This document shows positions 14,508 to 23,300 of a stretch of 31,822 bases of DNA, piece by piece. Below the pieces are notes generated by a model, which searched no databases, was not told the DNA's origin, and was given only the letters and a program-made list of their open reading frames with translations. Origin of the DNA: CAZWSX01 sp964636985 (GTDB taxonomy: Bacteria > Planctomycetota > Planctomycetia > Pirellulales > Pirellulaceae); NCBI GenBank assembly GCA_964636985.1, contig CAZWSX010000049.1:1-31822 (forward strand). Reading direction: 5' to 3'. A program made the position numbers and the translations under genes. The first letter of the stretch is position 1, and each line of letters begins with the position of its first letter.

Positions 14508-15617
14508 TCATCGCTCGCGCACGAAGTGCTGGTGGTCGATTCCCAGTCGCTGTCTGGTCGCTTCGATGTCGACTAGGAATCGTTCGGCGTCCACGGAGTA
14601 GCCAGCCGTGGGTCGCAGCCCTTCGATGTGGCGCGACCAAAAGGCATTGAAAGGTCGCATCGCGAGTTCGCGGAGAAGCTTCGCGAAGATCGAAGCCATA
14701 GCCGTGGGGAATTCGTTCTCCCCTTTGGCTGAGAAGCGGATTTCGCGCGGGGGAGCCTGAGGACCGCTCCAGCGATAGCGGCTTTGCTCGCGGCTCTCCA
14801 AGAGCGTTTCGACCTGCATCCCGTCGAGGTCGATCTTCTGCTCGAGCTGTTGCTCGTCGAAGAGTCCCTTCTTGGAACCGCTGCCTGCGGAGGCCAGCGC
14901 GCTTTCGCGAAACGTCCACTGCGGAACGTTCCGCAATTCCGCAAACGCTTGCGGCAACAGGGCTCCGTAACTGCCGCGGCCGCCGTGCTTGTCGCACAGG
15001 ATCAGGGCCTCGGCTTCACCTGTTTTGGCTTGGGCTTCAGCTAATGCAGTGGCGGCAAGCTCGAGCGTTGTTTGCGAGAGGAATGTCGCTTTGTTGCCGG
15101 CTTGGCGGCAGCCGTCGTTGAAGGTCGGTGGGTAAACGACTTTTGCCGCCACGTTCGCCAGCCGGCTCCCCGTCTGCTCGAACTCGCTGGCAATGAGTGC
15201 CGTGGCACGCGCGAGATGCTCAACGTCCGCATCGACCGGCAGTATCGCCGGTGTAGTCGGAGACCAATCGCGACAAGGCAGTTCTTGAAGCCATTGCGAA
15301 AACGACTCGCCCGCGAGATGTTTTGTGCCGGCCTCGTAAAACGAGATCGCCGCAGTTTCGAGTCGCGTGAGCGGATCGCCGCTTGAGTACAGGGCCTTCG
15401 AGTCGCCTACCGCAATGCGTTCGGTCTTGCGCGATTGTTGTTTGGTGGTCGGTTTGCCGTTAGGGCGAACGGTGGCTTTCTTGAAGCGTTGATAGAGATC
15501 GACTTCACCCAACTCGTCGAGTGACGATTCCGGCACGTGCCACACCGTGGCGACGACAACCAGCGGACCCAACTTGGGTCCGTAACCAGCTTCGTCCGTC
15601 CCAACCAACCAACCCAT
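14508..15617 (-). CDS. Enlarged, divergent RNase HII-like protein
   Basis: This 369-residue protein begins WLVGTDEAGYGPKLGPLVV, the RNase HII signature with Asp8 and Glu9. GDSKALY (~71-77) matches the DSK block. LILCDKHGGR (Asp209) matches the third acidic position. The helix MASIFAKLLRELAM (~307-320) matches the AASIxAKxxRDxxM block, but the usual Asp is Glu317. GYSVDAERFL then resembles the GYxT block. Typical RNase HII has about 200 residues, so ~150 residues are inserted, mainly between the DSK block and Asp209 and just after Asp209. RNase HII cleaves RNA-DNA hybrids and misinserted ribonucleotides; whether this protein does so is uncertain. It lies 47 bases downstream of smpB on the same strand. 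It could be the cell's own RNase H or a paralogue with a new job. Confidence 0.75.
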   Translation of the reverse strand: MGWLVGTDEAGYGPKLGPLVVVATVWHVPESSLDELGEVDLYQRFKKATVRPNGKPTTKQQSRKTERIAVGDSKALYSSGDPLTRLETAAISFYEAGTKHLAGESFSQWLQELPCRDWSPTTPAILPVDADVEHLARATALIASEFEQTGSRLANVAAKVVYPPTFNDGCRQAGNKATFLSQTTLELAATALAEAQAKTGEAEALILCDKHGGRGSYGALLPQAFAELRNVPQWTFRESALASAGSGSKKGLFDEQQLEQKIDLDGMQVETLLESREQSRYRWSGPQAPPREIRFSAKGENEFPTAMASIFAKLLRELAMRPFNAFWSRHIEGLRPTAGYSVDAERFLVDIEATRQRLGIDHQHFVRER

Positions 15618-15625
15618 GGCAACTT

Positions 15626-15655
15626 CCCTGGAGCCTGAGGCCTGGAGCCTATAGC
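15626..15655 (-). repeat. Copy of the AGGCTCCAGG repeat
   Basis: The gap between smpB and the RNase HII-like gene contains, on the minus strand, GGCTATAGGCTCCAGGCC followed by TCAGGCTCC. It is the same family as the 21-bp tandem repeat at 31714-31765. Confidence 0.5.
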
Positions 15656-15664
15656 CTTCTTCTC

Positions 15665-16273
15665 CTACCTCTTTCGTCGCAGTGCGCGATCCATTTCGCG
15701 CTTGGCATCCTGCTTCTTCATTGTCTCGCGCTTGTCGTGCAACTTTTTACCACGGCAAAGACCGATCGTCACCTTGATAAGCCCGCGCTCGCTGAGAAAG
15801 ACTCGCAAAGGAACTAAAGTCAGTCCTTTTTCGTGCGCCCGGGCGGCGAACTTGCGAACTTGTTCGCGGTGCATCAACAGCTTGCGCGGCCGCTTGGGGG
15901 CGTGATTCCACAGTGTCGCCTGCGGGTACTCGGCAATGTCGGCCGCGATCAAAAAGACTTCGTTCCCTTGCACTCGGGCGTAGGCTTCGTCGAGCGAGAC
16001 CTTGCCGTTACGAAGACTTTTGACTTCGCTTCCTTGCAGCATGATCCCGCAATCAAGAGCCTCGACAATTTCGTACTCGTGCTTGGCCTTGCGATTCTCG
16101 GAAATGATCTTGGTCGCGACACGGGGCGGATCGCTCGCCTTGGGCTTGGCGGAAGATTTTCCCGGCTTGCTCGCTGCTTTAGGCGCGGACGCTCCCCCTT
16201 TGCCGTTTTTCGCCGGCGACTTTGAAGGAGCTGCCTTGGGGGGGCTGGCGGGCTGGTTTGTTTTCTTGGCCAT
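15665..16273 (-). CDS. smpB: SsrA-binding protein SmpB with long basic N-terminal tail
   Basis: The ATG at 16273 gives 202 residues. Residues ~50-200 are SmpB: KIISENRKAKHEYEIVE, ALDCGIMLQGSEVKSLR, VSLDEAYARV, YPQATLWNHAPKRPRKLLMH, LTLVPLRVFLSERGLIKVTIGLCRGKKLHDKRE. The C-terminal tail is Lys/Arg-rich. SmpB brings tmRNA into stalled ribosomes for rescue by trans-translation. Unusual is a ~50-residue leader rich in Lys, Pro, Ala and Ser before the core; normal SmpB is about 150-160 residues. I see no ssrA gene in the window. The downstream neighbour is the RNase HII-like gene, 47 bases away and probably co-transcribed. Confidence 0.95.
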   Translation of the reverse strand: MAKKTNQPASPPKAAPSKSPAKNGKGGASAPKAASKPGKSSAKPKASDPPRVATKIISENRKAKHEYEIVEALDCGIMLQGSEVKSLRNGKVSLDEAYARVQGNEVFLIAADIAEYPQATLWNHAPKRPRKLLMHREQVRKFAARAHEKGLTLVPLRVFLSERGLIKVTIGLCRGKKLHDKRETMKKQDAKREMDRALRRKR

Positions 16274-16482
16274 GAATGTCAAAATAGGTGATAGGCCCTG
16301 GTATGCCAACGGCGGCTGTGTGAATCGCCCGCGTCAAGCTGGCGACACTCCGCAATCACCGCAGGTTCGCGCCCTGAGGCCAGATCGCATTAAAGATCGA
16401 AAGACGGCTTGCGAATAGCTTTTGAACCCGGTTTTTACTCCCTTTACGCTGAGATCAGATCGAGCTGAAGTCAGGTTGATTC

Positions 16483-16965
16483 ATGAGCATGGTCATCATC
16501 AATCCGCGTCCCACCCATAGCTTGGCGTTGGGATACTTCGCCTGGATTTTCGGTGTCTTTGGCGCCCACCGGTTTTACTTCGGTAAGCCATGGACGGGGC
16601 TGTTGTGGCTGTGCACCGGGGGTGTGTTTCTGATCGGCTGGTTCATCGACCTGTTCCTGATCGAGTCGATGTACCGCGAAACGCAGCGCCGCTATGTATC
16701 GGGCTCGACCGATTACTCGGTCGCGTGGCTCTTATCGCTGGCCCCACTCGGACTGTTGGGGCTGCATCGCATTTACATGGGCAAAATTCTGACCGGCCTG
16801 TTGTGGATGTTCACCGGCGGGCTCTTGGGCCTGGGACTGATCTACGACTTGTTCACGCTGAACGAGCAAGTCGACGAGCTTAATCGGGCCGAGGCCGCGC
16901 AGTATGCCGCCGTGGTGCACCCGGTGCCGCTGAACGATCCAAATTGGGTGCCGGCAAAGGGTTAG
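16483..16965 (+). CDS. Double TM2-domain membrane protein
   Basis: This 160-residue protein contains two copies of the TM2 unit. The first has GYFAWIFGVFGAHRFYFGKPWTGLLW, then a second helix and the polar end IDLFLIESM. The second has LAPLGLLGLHRIYMGKILTGLLW, a helix, and YDLFTLNEQVDELN. Each unit is two helices joined by the typical GxHRxYxGKxxTGLLW turn, giving four membrane spans. TM2 proteins occur widely in bacteria and eukaryotes with no agreed function. An MSMVIINPRP leader precedes. The gene is transcribed away from smpB, with 209 bases between that hold only presumed promoters. Confidence 0.85.
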   Translation: MSMVIINPRPTHSLALGYFAWIFGVFGAHRFYFGKPWTGLLWLCTGGVFLIGWFIDLFLIESMYRETQRRYVSGSTDYSVAWLLSLAPLGLLGLHRIYMGKILTGLLWMFTGGLLGLGLIYDLFTLNEQVDELNRAEAAQYAAVVHPVPLNDPNWVPAKG

Positions 16966-17018
16966 TTGAGGGTGGCGCTTTCACGCGCGGCGCCTGCTGG
17001 ATCGGCGGAGCGCACTGC

Positions 17019-17043
17019 GCACAGACAGGATTGTCTGTGCCAC
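17019..17043 (-). repeat. REP-like element, first of the second tandem pair
   Basis: The stem is GCACAGACA / TGTCTGTGC with loop GGAT and a minus-strand GTGG head, the same sequence as the copy at 14387. Confidence 0.75.
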
Positions 17044-17104
17044 TTCTTTGTGGCTTAGTGTCTTCGTGTGAGATTTCGTCTTCTTGCTAGAGTGGCCGCG
17101 CTTT

Positions 17105-17129
17105 GCACGGACTAGAAAGTCCGTGCTAC
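17105..17129 (-). repeat. REP-like element, second of the second tandem pair
   Basis: The stem is GCACGGACT / AGTCCGTGC with loop AGAA and a minus-strand GTAG head (CTAC at 17126-17129). It lies about 50 bases past the citrate synthase stop. Confidence 0.75.
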
Positions 17130-17179
17130 TTTGCTAGGCAAGGCCAACCTTCCGCGTTCTGGCGAACGCGGCTACGGAG

Positions 17180-18457
17180 CTATTTCGAATTCAGGTCGCG
17201 CTTGGGATGGCCGGTGTAGATTTGCCGGGGGCGGCAGATCTTTTTGTTTTTTGAGAATTGCATCTCTTGCCAGTGGGCGATCCAACCGGGCAAGCGGCCC
17301 ATCGCGAACAGGACCGTGAACATCTGCACGGGGATGTTCATCGCCCGGTAGATCACGCCGCTGTAAAAATCGACGTTGGGATAGAGCTTGCGCTCGATGA
17401 AGTAAGGATCGTTGAGTGCCACCGCTTCGAGTTCCTGCGCGACCTCGAAGAGCGGGTCTTTGATCTTCCGCTTGTTGAGCAGCTTATCGCACATCCGCTT
17501 GATGATCGTCGCGCGGGGGTCGTAGTTCTTGTAGACCCGGTGACCGAAGCCCATCAGCCGGACGTTGCTCGACTTGTCTTTGACGAGATTGACGAACTTC
17601 TTGACGTCACCGCCGCTTTCGACGATTTCTTCGAGCATCTTGACGCAGGCTTCGTTGGCACCGCCGTGGAGCGGTCCCCACAAGGCGCAGATGCCGGCCG
17701 AGATCGACGCGAACAAATTGGCATCGGCCGAGCCGACCATCCGGACGGTCGACGTGCTGCAATTCTGCTCGTGGTCGGCGTGAACGATCAGCAGCGTGTT
17801 GAGCGCAGCGACGAAATCGGGATCGATCTCGTAGGGCTCGCTCGGCACCGCGAACATCATCTGGAGGAAGTTCTCGCAGTAGTTGAGATCGTTCTTGGGA
17901 TAGATGAAAGGTTGGCCCACCGACTTCTTGTAGCTATAGGCGGCGATGGTGGGCAACTTGGCCAGCAGCCGATGGATCGAGATCTCGACATGCCGCGGAT
18001 TATGGACATCGAGCGAGTCCTGGTAGAACGTCGACAAGGCACCAACGACCGACGACAAGATGGCCATGGGATGGGCGTCGCGCGGGAAGCCGCCGTAGAA
18101 CGCCCGCATCTCTTCGTGGATCATCGTGTGCCGGCGAATGTTTTGCCGGAACGTGGCCAGTTCGTCGGGCTTGGGCAACTCGCCGTAGATCAACAGCCAG
18201 CTCACTTCGAGGAAGTCGAGCTTCTCAGTCAACTGCTCGATCGGGTAGCCGCGGTACCTGAGGACGCCCTCCTCGCCATCCAGAAACGTGATTCCGCTCG
18301 TGGTCGAGCCGGTGTTCATGTACCCGTCATCGAGCGTGATGAACCCCGTCGCGGAGCGGAGCTTGCTGATATCCACCGCGCGTTCGGACTCGGTTCCTTC
18401 AAAGATCGGCAATTCCAGCTCCGACTCGCCAATCTTCAACCGGGCCACATCGGACAT
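17180..18457 (-). CDS. gltA: Citrate synthase
   Basis: The product is 425 residues from the ATG at 18457, with AGGA upstream. It condenses acetyl-CoA with oxaloacetate to citrate at the entry of the TCA cycle. The type I bacterial sequence is plain: N-terminal beta region (ARLKIGESELELPIFEG), ITFLDGEEGVLRYRGYPIEQL, HADHEQNCSTSTVR (~222-236), GFGHRVYKNYDPRA (~301-314) and PNVDFYSGVIYRAM near the end. Length and motifs fit hexameric NADH-type GltA of Gram-negative bacteria. It follows the PpiC-type foldase gene by 236 bases on the same strand, so it may have its own promoter. Confidence 0.95.
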   Translation of the reverse strand: MSDVARLKIGESELELPIFEGTESERAVDISKLRSATGFITLDDGYMNTGSTTSGITFLDGEEGVLRYRGYPIEQLTEKLDFLEVSWLLIYGELPKPDELATFRQNIRRHTMIHEEMRAFYGGFPRDAHPMAILSSVVGALSTFYQDSLDVHNPRHVEISIHRLLAKLPTIAAYSYKKSVGQPFIYPKNDLNYCENFLQMMFAVPSEPYEIDPDFVAALNTLLIVHADHEQNCSTSTVRMVGSADANLFASISAGICALWGPLHGGANEACVKMLEEIVESGGDVKKFVNLVKDKSSNVRLMGFGHRVYKNYDPRATIIKRMCDKLLNKRKIKDPLFEVAQELEAVALNDPYFIERKLYPNVDFYSGVIYRAMNIPVQMFTVLFAMGRLPGWIAHWQEMQFSKNKKICRPRQIYTGHPKRDLNSK

Positions 18458-18627
18458 TGAATCTTTTCCTGTCAATAAACCGCGCCAGCGAAACAGCGAT
18501 TCCGCGTGAATTCGCAGCATAAATGTGCGATTTCAAGGAATGGCAACCGAAACTTAGAGTGTAGTATCACAGCCCCACGACGACAATTCGGTGACCACAA
18601 TTAGCGGCCGGCGAAAGGCCCGGGGCA

Positions 18628-18650
18628 GCCGCACATTTGGCGAGTGCGGC
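18628..18650. repeat. Hairpin between foldase and citrate synthase genes
   Basis: A perfect 7-bp stem GCCGCAC / GTGCGGC with a 9-nt loop lies 44 bases past the foldase stop. It could be an intrinsic-type terminator or an unrelated palindrome; no T-run follows on the minus strand. Confidence 0.35.
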
Positions 18651-18693
18651 ATCCGGCATGAGTGGACCAGATTGGCCTAAGATAACGACGAGA

Positions 18694-20196
18694 TTAACGC
18701 AGCCCCGATGTGCTAAGGCGCTTTCGAGCGACTTCTTCCTTTTCGCCTTGGGCCTTGATCTCGTCATCAAAAACGGTCCAGATGCGGGTTTCTTCCTTAA
18801 TTCGAGCCATCAATGCCGAGTATTGCTTCCTCTGCTTCTCGCGGACAATCTCCTTGCGGATCTCCTCTTGAACCTGGGCGAAGGTCTTTCGGCCGGCGTC
18901 TTCGCGTTCGGTGACGCGGACGATGTAGAACCCGCGATCGTCCTCCACGACGTCGGATAGCTTGTGCAAGGGGACGGAAAATATCTTTTCGTCGAGCGCT
19001 TTCGCCGAGAGGACTTTTTGCGGGGTCCAGTCGAATTTGCCTCCCTTGTCGGCGTTGAAATCTTGCGACTCGCGCTTGGCAACCGCGGCGAAGCTCGCTC
19101 CGTAGAAGACCTCGTCCCCCATCTTGCAGATCGCCGCGTACGCCTCGTCGCGGGTTTCGAATTTCGATTTCTTGACCATCAAGACTTCGAACTTGGCCCG
19201 CGCGGGATAGTCGTACTTCTCGGCGTGCTCTTCGTAGTAGATCAGCATCTCGTCATGCGAGACTTCCGGCTTCATATCCATGTTGCCGAAGATGGTTTGC
19301 ATTCCCAACTGCTGCTCGGCGAAGGCGTCCTTTTGCTTGCGGATCGAGCTGCAGTTCAGTTGCAAAAATCGCTCCAGCTCGGTGTTCGTCCACATCCCCT
19401 TCTGCTTCATGATGCCGGCCAAGCGCGAGATTGCCTGCACTTGGCTGGTGGCGAGGTACTCGTCCCACTCCTCCAACGATTTGCCTTCCGCACGCTTTCG
19501 TTCCTCTGCAAGTTTCTCATCGAAGGCCTTCGACGTTTTAGCCTTAAGTTCGTCCATCTTGGGGCGCTTGTCTTCCGGCAACTTGTTGATTTTGCGACGG
19601 AACTCCGAGTACAGGAGCTTTCTCTCGAGCGCCTCCATCAGGAAGTTTCGGATGATGATCCGCTTCTGTGCCGCGGCCTGCTCTTCGGTAGCGTCGCCGT
19701 TGTCCACGGCAGCCTTAATTTGATCGAAGTAGGGTTTGGTCTGCCACATGATGTCGGACAAGAAGATGTTCTCGCTGCCGACTTCGGCCAACAACTCCGC
19801 TTCTTCCACTGGCTTGGCGCCGGCCATGATGTCTGGAGGAGCGGCCTCGCCTTGTTGATCGTCGCTGACCCGTGTTTTGTATCCGGAACGGCGAGCCTGG
19901 GGACGCGTCTCTTCTTTGCGAGCCGTCTCGTTGCGAGCCTCGTCCTCGCGAAATTTCGTTGGAGGAGCTTCGTCGTTGGAAGCCTGCGGCTGTTGTTTGG
20001 CTCCCGCTCCGTAGGATGGATTGGCACTGCGATTCCACGGGCGACCGCCAGTTGCCGCGGGACGATCGGCCCACGGATCTCCTTGGGCCCAAGTCGTCGC
20101 GGTGAATAGAAGCCACATGGCCGGCGCGGCGCTGACAAAAGCGAATCGCGAGCACGCGTATTTCGAGCCAACATGGAGCAGCCGAAAAGCGATCAT
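18694..20196 (-). CDS. Exported PpiC/parvulin-type peptidyl-prolyl isomerase (SurA-like)
   Basis: The ATG at 20196 gives 500 residues starting with a signal sequence (FVSAAPAMWLLFTATTWAQG). Residues ~35-125 are a polar, Gln/Arg/Glu-rich linker. Residues ~130-330 are helical and start with AELLAEVGSENIFLSD, like the N-terminal chaperone region of SurA/PrsA. Residues ~345-465 are a parvulin domain: ARAKFEVLMVKK, FAAVAKRESQDFNADKGGKFDW, KALDEKIFSVPLHKLSDVV and GFYIVRVTERE. Such proteins help fold outer-membrane or secreted proteins in the periplasm. Its place 143 bases after mfd suggests, but does not prove, co-transcription. Confidence 0.85.
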   Translation of the reverse strand: MIAFRLLHVGSKYACSRFAFVSAAPAMWLLFTATTWAQGDPWADRPAATGGRPWNRSANPSYGAGAKQQPQASNDEAPPTKFREDEARNETARKEETRPQARRSGYKTRVSDDQQGEAAPPDIMAGAKPVEEAELLAEVGSENIFLSDIMWQTKPYFDQIKAAVDNGDATEEQAAAQKRIIIRNFLMEALERKLLYSEFRRKINKLPEDKRPKMDELKAKTSKAFDEKLAEERKRAEGKSLEEWDEYLATSQVQAISRLAGIMKQKGMWTNTELERFLQLNCSSIRKQKDAFAEQQLGMQTIFGNMDMKPEVSHDEMLIYYEEHAEKYDYPARAKFEVLMVKKSKFETRDEAYAAICKMGDEVFYGASFAAVAKRESQDFNADKGGKFDWTPQKVLSAKALDEKIFSVPLHKLSDVVEDDRGFYIVRVTEREDAGRKTFAQVQEEIRKEIVREKQRKQYSALMARIKEETRIWTVFDDEIKAQGEKEEVARKRLSTSGLR

Positions 20197-20339
20197 AAAG
20201 ACAAGGTCCTTAGTCCACCCGATGACGTACACGGGGTGGCACGATCCTGAATATCGTTGCGCACCAGGAAGTGTGATGTGGGCGCGCGGCGGCACACATC
20301 AACCCAAAGTCTGGGCGTGGGAGTATAGAAGCGAGGTCG

Positions 20340-23300
20340 TTACAGCCTCAACACCGCTTTTGTCGTTTTCAAGAGAGCCGCTGGCGACGCTAGTCCTTCT
20401 GGCTTCATCGGGAGATAGCCCTTGATATCGTCGACCACGCGCAAGCGGCCATTGAGCTTCTTGGCCAATTGTCCCATTCTCTCGGCATTGGTGCCGCGCA
20501 GCACTAAAAACCGCTCCTCGACGTAGATGGCATTCACCTGCCAGACGGCGGCATCCATCTTCAGTTCCGTCAGAGCTAGCAGATGCTCGACCTCGGGCGG
20601 CAACGGTCCAAACCGATCGACCAATTCGCCGCGCATCTCGCCGATTTGCGAATAGCTATCGAGACGCGTCAGCCGGCGATAAATATCGACTTTCGTCCGC
20701 ATGTCAGGCACGTACGCGTCGGGCAAATACGCCGCGCCCGGTAGATCGATATCGACATCGAGCGTGATCTTGGGCGGCGCGCGCTGGAGACGTCGCACGG
20801 CGTTCTCCAGCAATTGGCAATAGAGCTCGTAGCCTACGGCCGCGATGTGGCCGCTTTGCTGCGAACCCAGCAAGTTCCCCGCACCGCGGATTTCCAAATC
20901 GCGCATCGAAAGCGCGAAGCCTGCACCCATCTGGCTGAACTCCTCGATCGCCTTCAAACGGCGACTCGCGGTAGGCGTGAGGTCTTTATGCGGCGGGACG
21001 ATCATGTAGGCGTAAGCGCGATGGCGATATCGCCCGACGCGGCCGCGCAGCTGGTGCAGGTCGGCCAAGCCGTAGCGTTCGGCCTCGTGAATGAAAATCG
21101 TGTTGGCGTTGGGGATGTCGAGTCCGCTTTCGACAATGGTGGTTGCTACCAGGATGTCGAACTTGTTGCCGATGAAGTCGAGCATCACCGATTCGAGTTC
21201 GTCCTCGGGCATTTGCCCGTGGCCTACCCGGACTTTCGCATCGGGCGCGAGATCGCGAACTTTATGCGCGATCAGCTCGATGTCCTGCACGCGATTGTGG
21301 ACAAAGTAAACTTGTCCGCCGCGACTCAGTTCCCGCGCGATCGCCTGGCGGATGATTTCGTCGCTCCAACGCAGCACGCGCGTTTCGACCGCCATCCGTT
21401 CTTCAGGGGGTGTCTCCAAATTCGAGATATCGCGCAATCCAACGAGCGACATGTGGAGCGTTCGAGGGATTGGCGTGGCGCTCATGGTCAACACGTTGAC
21501 CGTGGTTCGCAGCGACTTGAGTCGTTCCTTGACGTCGACGCCGAACCGCTGCTCTTCGTCGATAACCAGCAATCCCAGGTTGTGAAACTCGACGTCGCGC
21601 GAGGCGATGCGGTGCGTACCGATCACGATATCGATCCCGCCCGACTTGAGGCCGGCCAGCGTTTCGCGTTCTTCCTGCGGCGAGCAGAATCGGCTCAGCT
21701 TTCCGATCTTGATCGGGAATTCCGCCATTCGCTGCGAGAACGACCGGAAGTGCTGTTCGCAAAGAATGGTGGTCGGCACCAGAATTGCCGCCTGACAGCC
21801 GCTATCAACCGCTTTGAAGGCGGCTCGCATGGCGACCTCGGTCTTGCCGAAGCCGACGTCGCCGCACAACAAGCGATCCATCGGGCGAGTCTTCTGCAAG
21901 TCGATCTTCGCCGCGTCGATGGCGGCAAGCTGGTCGTTGGTTTCGGTGTACGGGAACGAAGCATCGAACTCGCGTTGCCACTCGCTATCGGGCCCGAAGG
22001 CGATGCCGGGCTGGGCGGCGCGGCGGGCTTGCAGTTCGATCATTTCCGACGCCAGATCGATGACCGCTTCCTCGGCCTTTTCTTTTTGTTTGAGCCAGGT
22101 CTTGCCGCCGATCTTCGCCAGCTGCGGGCGAGTCTTGCTGCCGCCAATGTACTTTTGAACGAGGTGAATCTTCACCGCCGGGACGTAGATCTTGGTCCCT
22201 TCGGCGAACTCAATTTCCAGATGTTCTTCTTCTTGCCCGGCTCGCTCGATCACCTTCATGCCGCGATAGCGGCCGATGCCGTGAGCCAGGTGGACCACCA
22301 GGTCTCCCTCGCGGAGATCGAGGAAGCTGTCGATCGCTTTGCCCATCCGCCGGCGCGGCACTCGCCGCAATTCGGCGCGGTGGAACAGTTCGTGCCCAGT
22401 GACGACGACGCAGCCCGCCTTCACGGCGCGAAATCCGTGAGTCAAATCACCGACGATATAGCGAAGCTTCCCACGAGCAGCGACGCGCGTTGATCCCAGC
22501 AGTTCGCCGAGGCGTTCCACTTCGGCTTCCGTAGTGCCGACGACAATCACATCATCGTTTTCCGCGGCCTCGTCCAGCCGCTGCCGGATCTCGCCGACGT
22601 CGCCTGCAAAGCGATCGACCGTTTCCATGTTGAGCCGGCAAACGGGTTCGACGTCGGCCGGCGCCATCGTCTCCAGGTAGGCCAGCGGAAACTTGGCGAC
22701 TCGCCGCATCACGTCGCTGGGTTCCAGGAGCTTCGACGAGCGGCCCATCCGCTCGTGATAGAGCTGCCCTTCCTCGCGCAGACGATTGGGGTCGACAAGT
22801 GCCACAATCGTTTTCGGCGGAAGCCAGTCCATCAGCGACCCCGCCGCCAAATCGTCGCGGCGAAGCGCCAGCAAGTGAGCCGTTTCGCAAGCGGCGACGC
22901 TTCGCTGACCTTCGACTTCGAACTCGCGGATCGACTCGACGGTGTCGTCGAATAGCTCGATCCTCAGCGGTCGGTCGGCGTCGGGCGGGAAGATATCGAC
23001 AATCCCCCCGCGGTTGGAAAACTCGCCGGGCAAGTCGACCGCCGTAGTCGCTTCGTAGCCGCGATCGACCAGCCACGCCAGACGCTCGTTGATATCGATC
23101 CGGTCGCCCACGCGCACCGTCCACACACTTTTGGCGTGCTCTTCCGGCAGTGGGCAAGGCTGCATCAGCGCAGGCAGCGTGGTGGCAATCATTCGCAATC
23201 GCTCGAGCGGTGCCAGTTCGCCTGGCGAGTTGATCGACGTATGCAGCCGGCGAATCAACTTCAGGCGATGCGCGAAGTTCTCGTCGGTGAGCGTGTTTTC

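Noticed and set aside
8649..17129. Hairpins considered as a CRISPR array or ordinary terminators
   Set aside because: Copies are far apart without regular spacers, so they are not CRISPR. They lack T-runs and carry a conserved GTRG head, and one lies upstream of a gene, so simple rho-independent terminators do not explain the whole set.
17258..18460. A 400-codon open frame antisense to citrate synthase
   Set aside because: It mirrors gltA codon positions and shows no domain; gltA is certain.
18458..18693. Gap between foldase and citrate synthase checked for a tRNA or small RNA
   Set aside because: Only a 7-bp hairpin is visible. No cloverleaf, anticodon arm or CCA-type end could be found.
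18964..20109. A 381-codon open frame antisense to the PpiC-type gene
   Set aside because: It has a Leu/Val/Arg-rich shadow composition with no recognised motif; the foldase on the other strand has a signal peptide and parvulin domain.
20814..22493. A 559-codon open frame on the plus strand
   Set aside because: It lies wholly within mfd on the opposite strand. Mfd has all its family motifs, and the antisense product is Arg/His/Asp/Val-rich with no fold signature. It is a by-product of GC-rich codon use.
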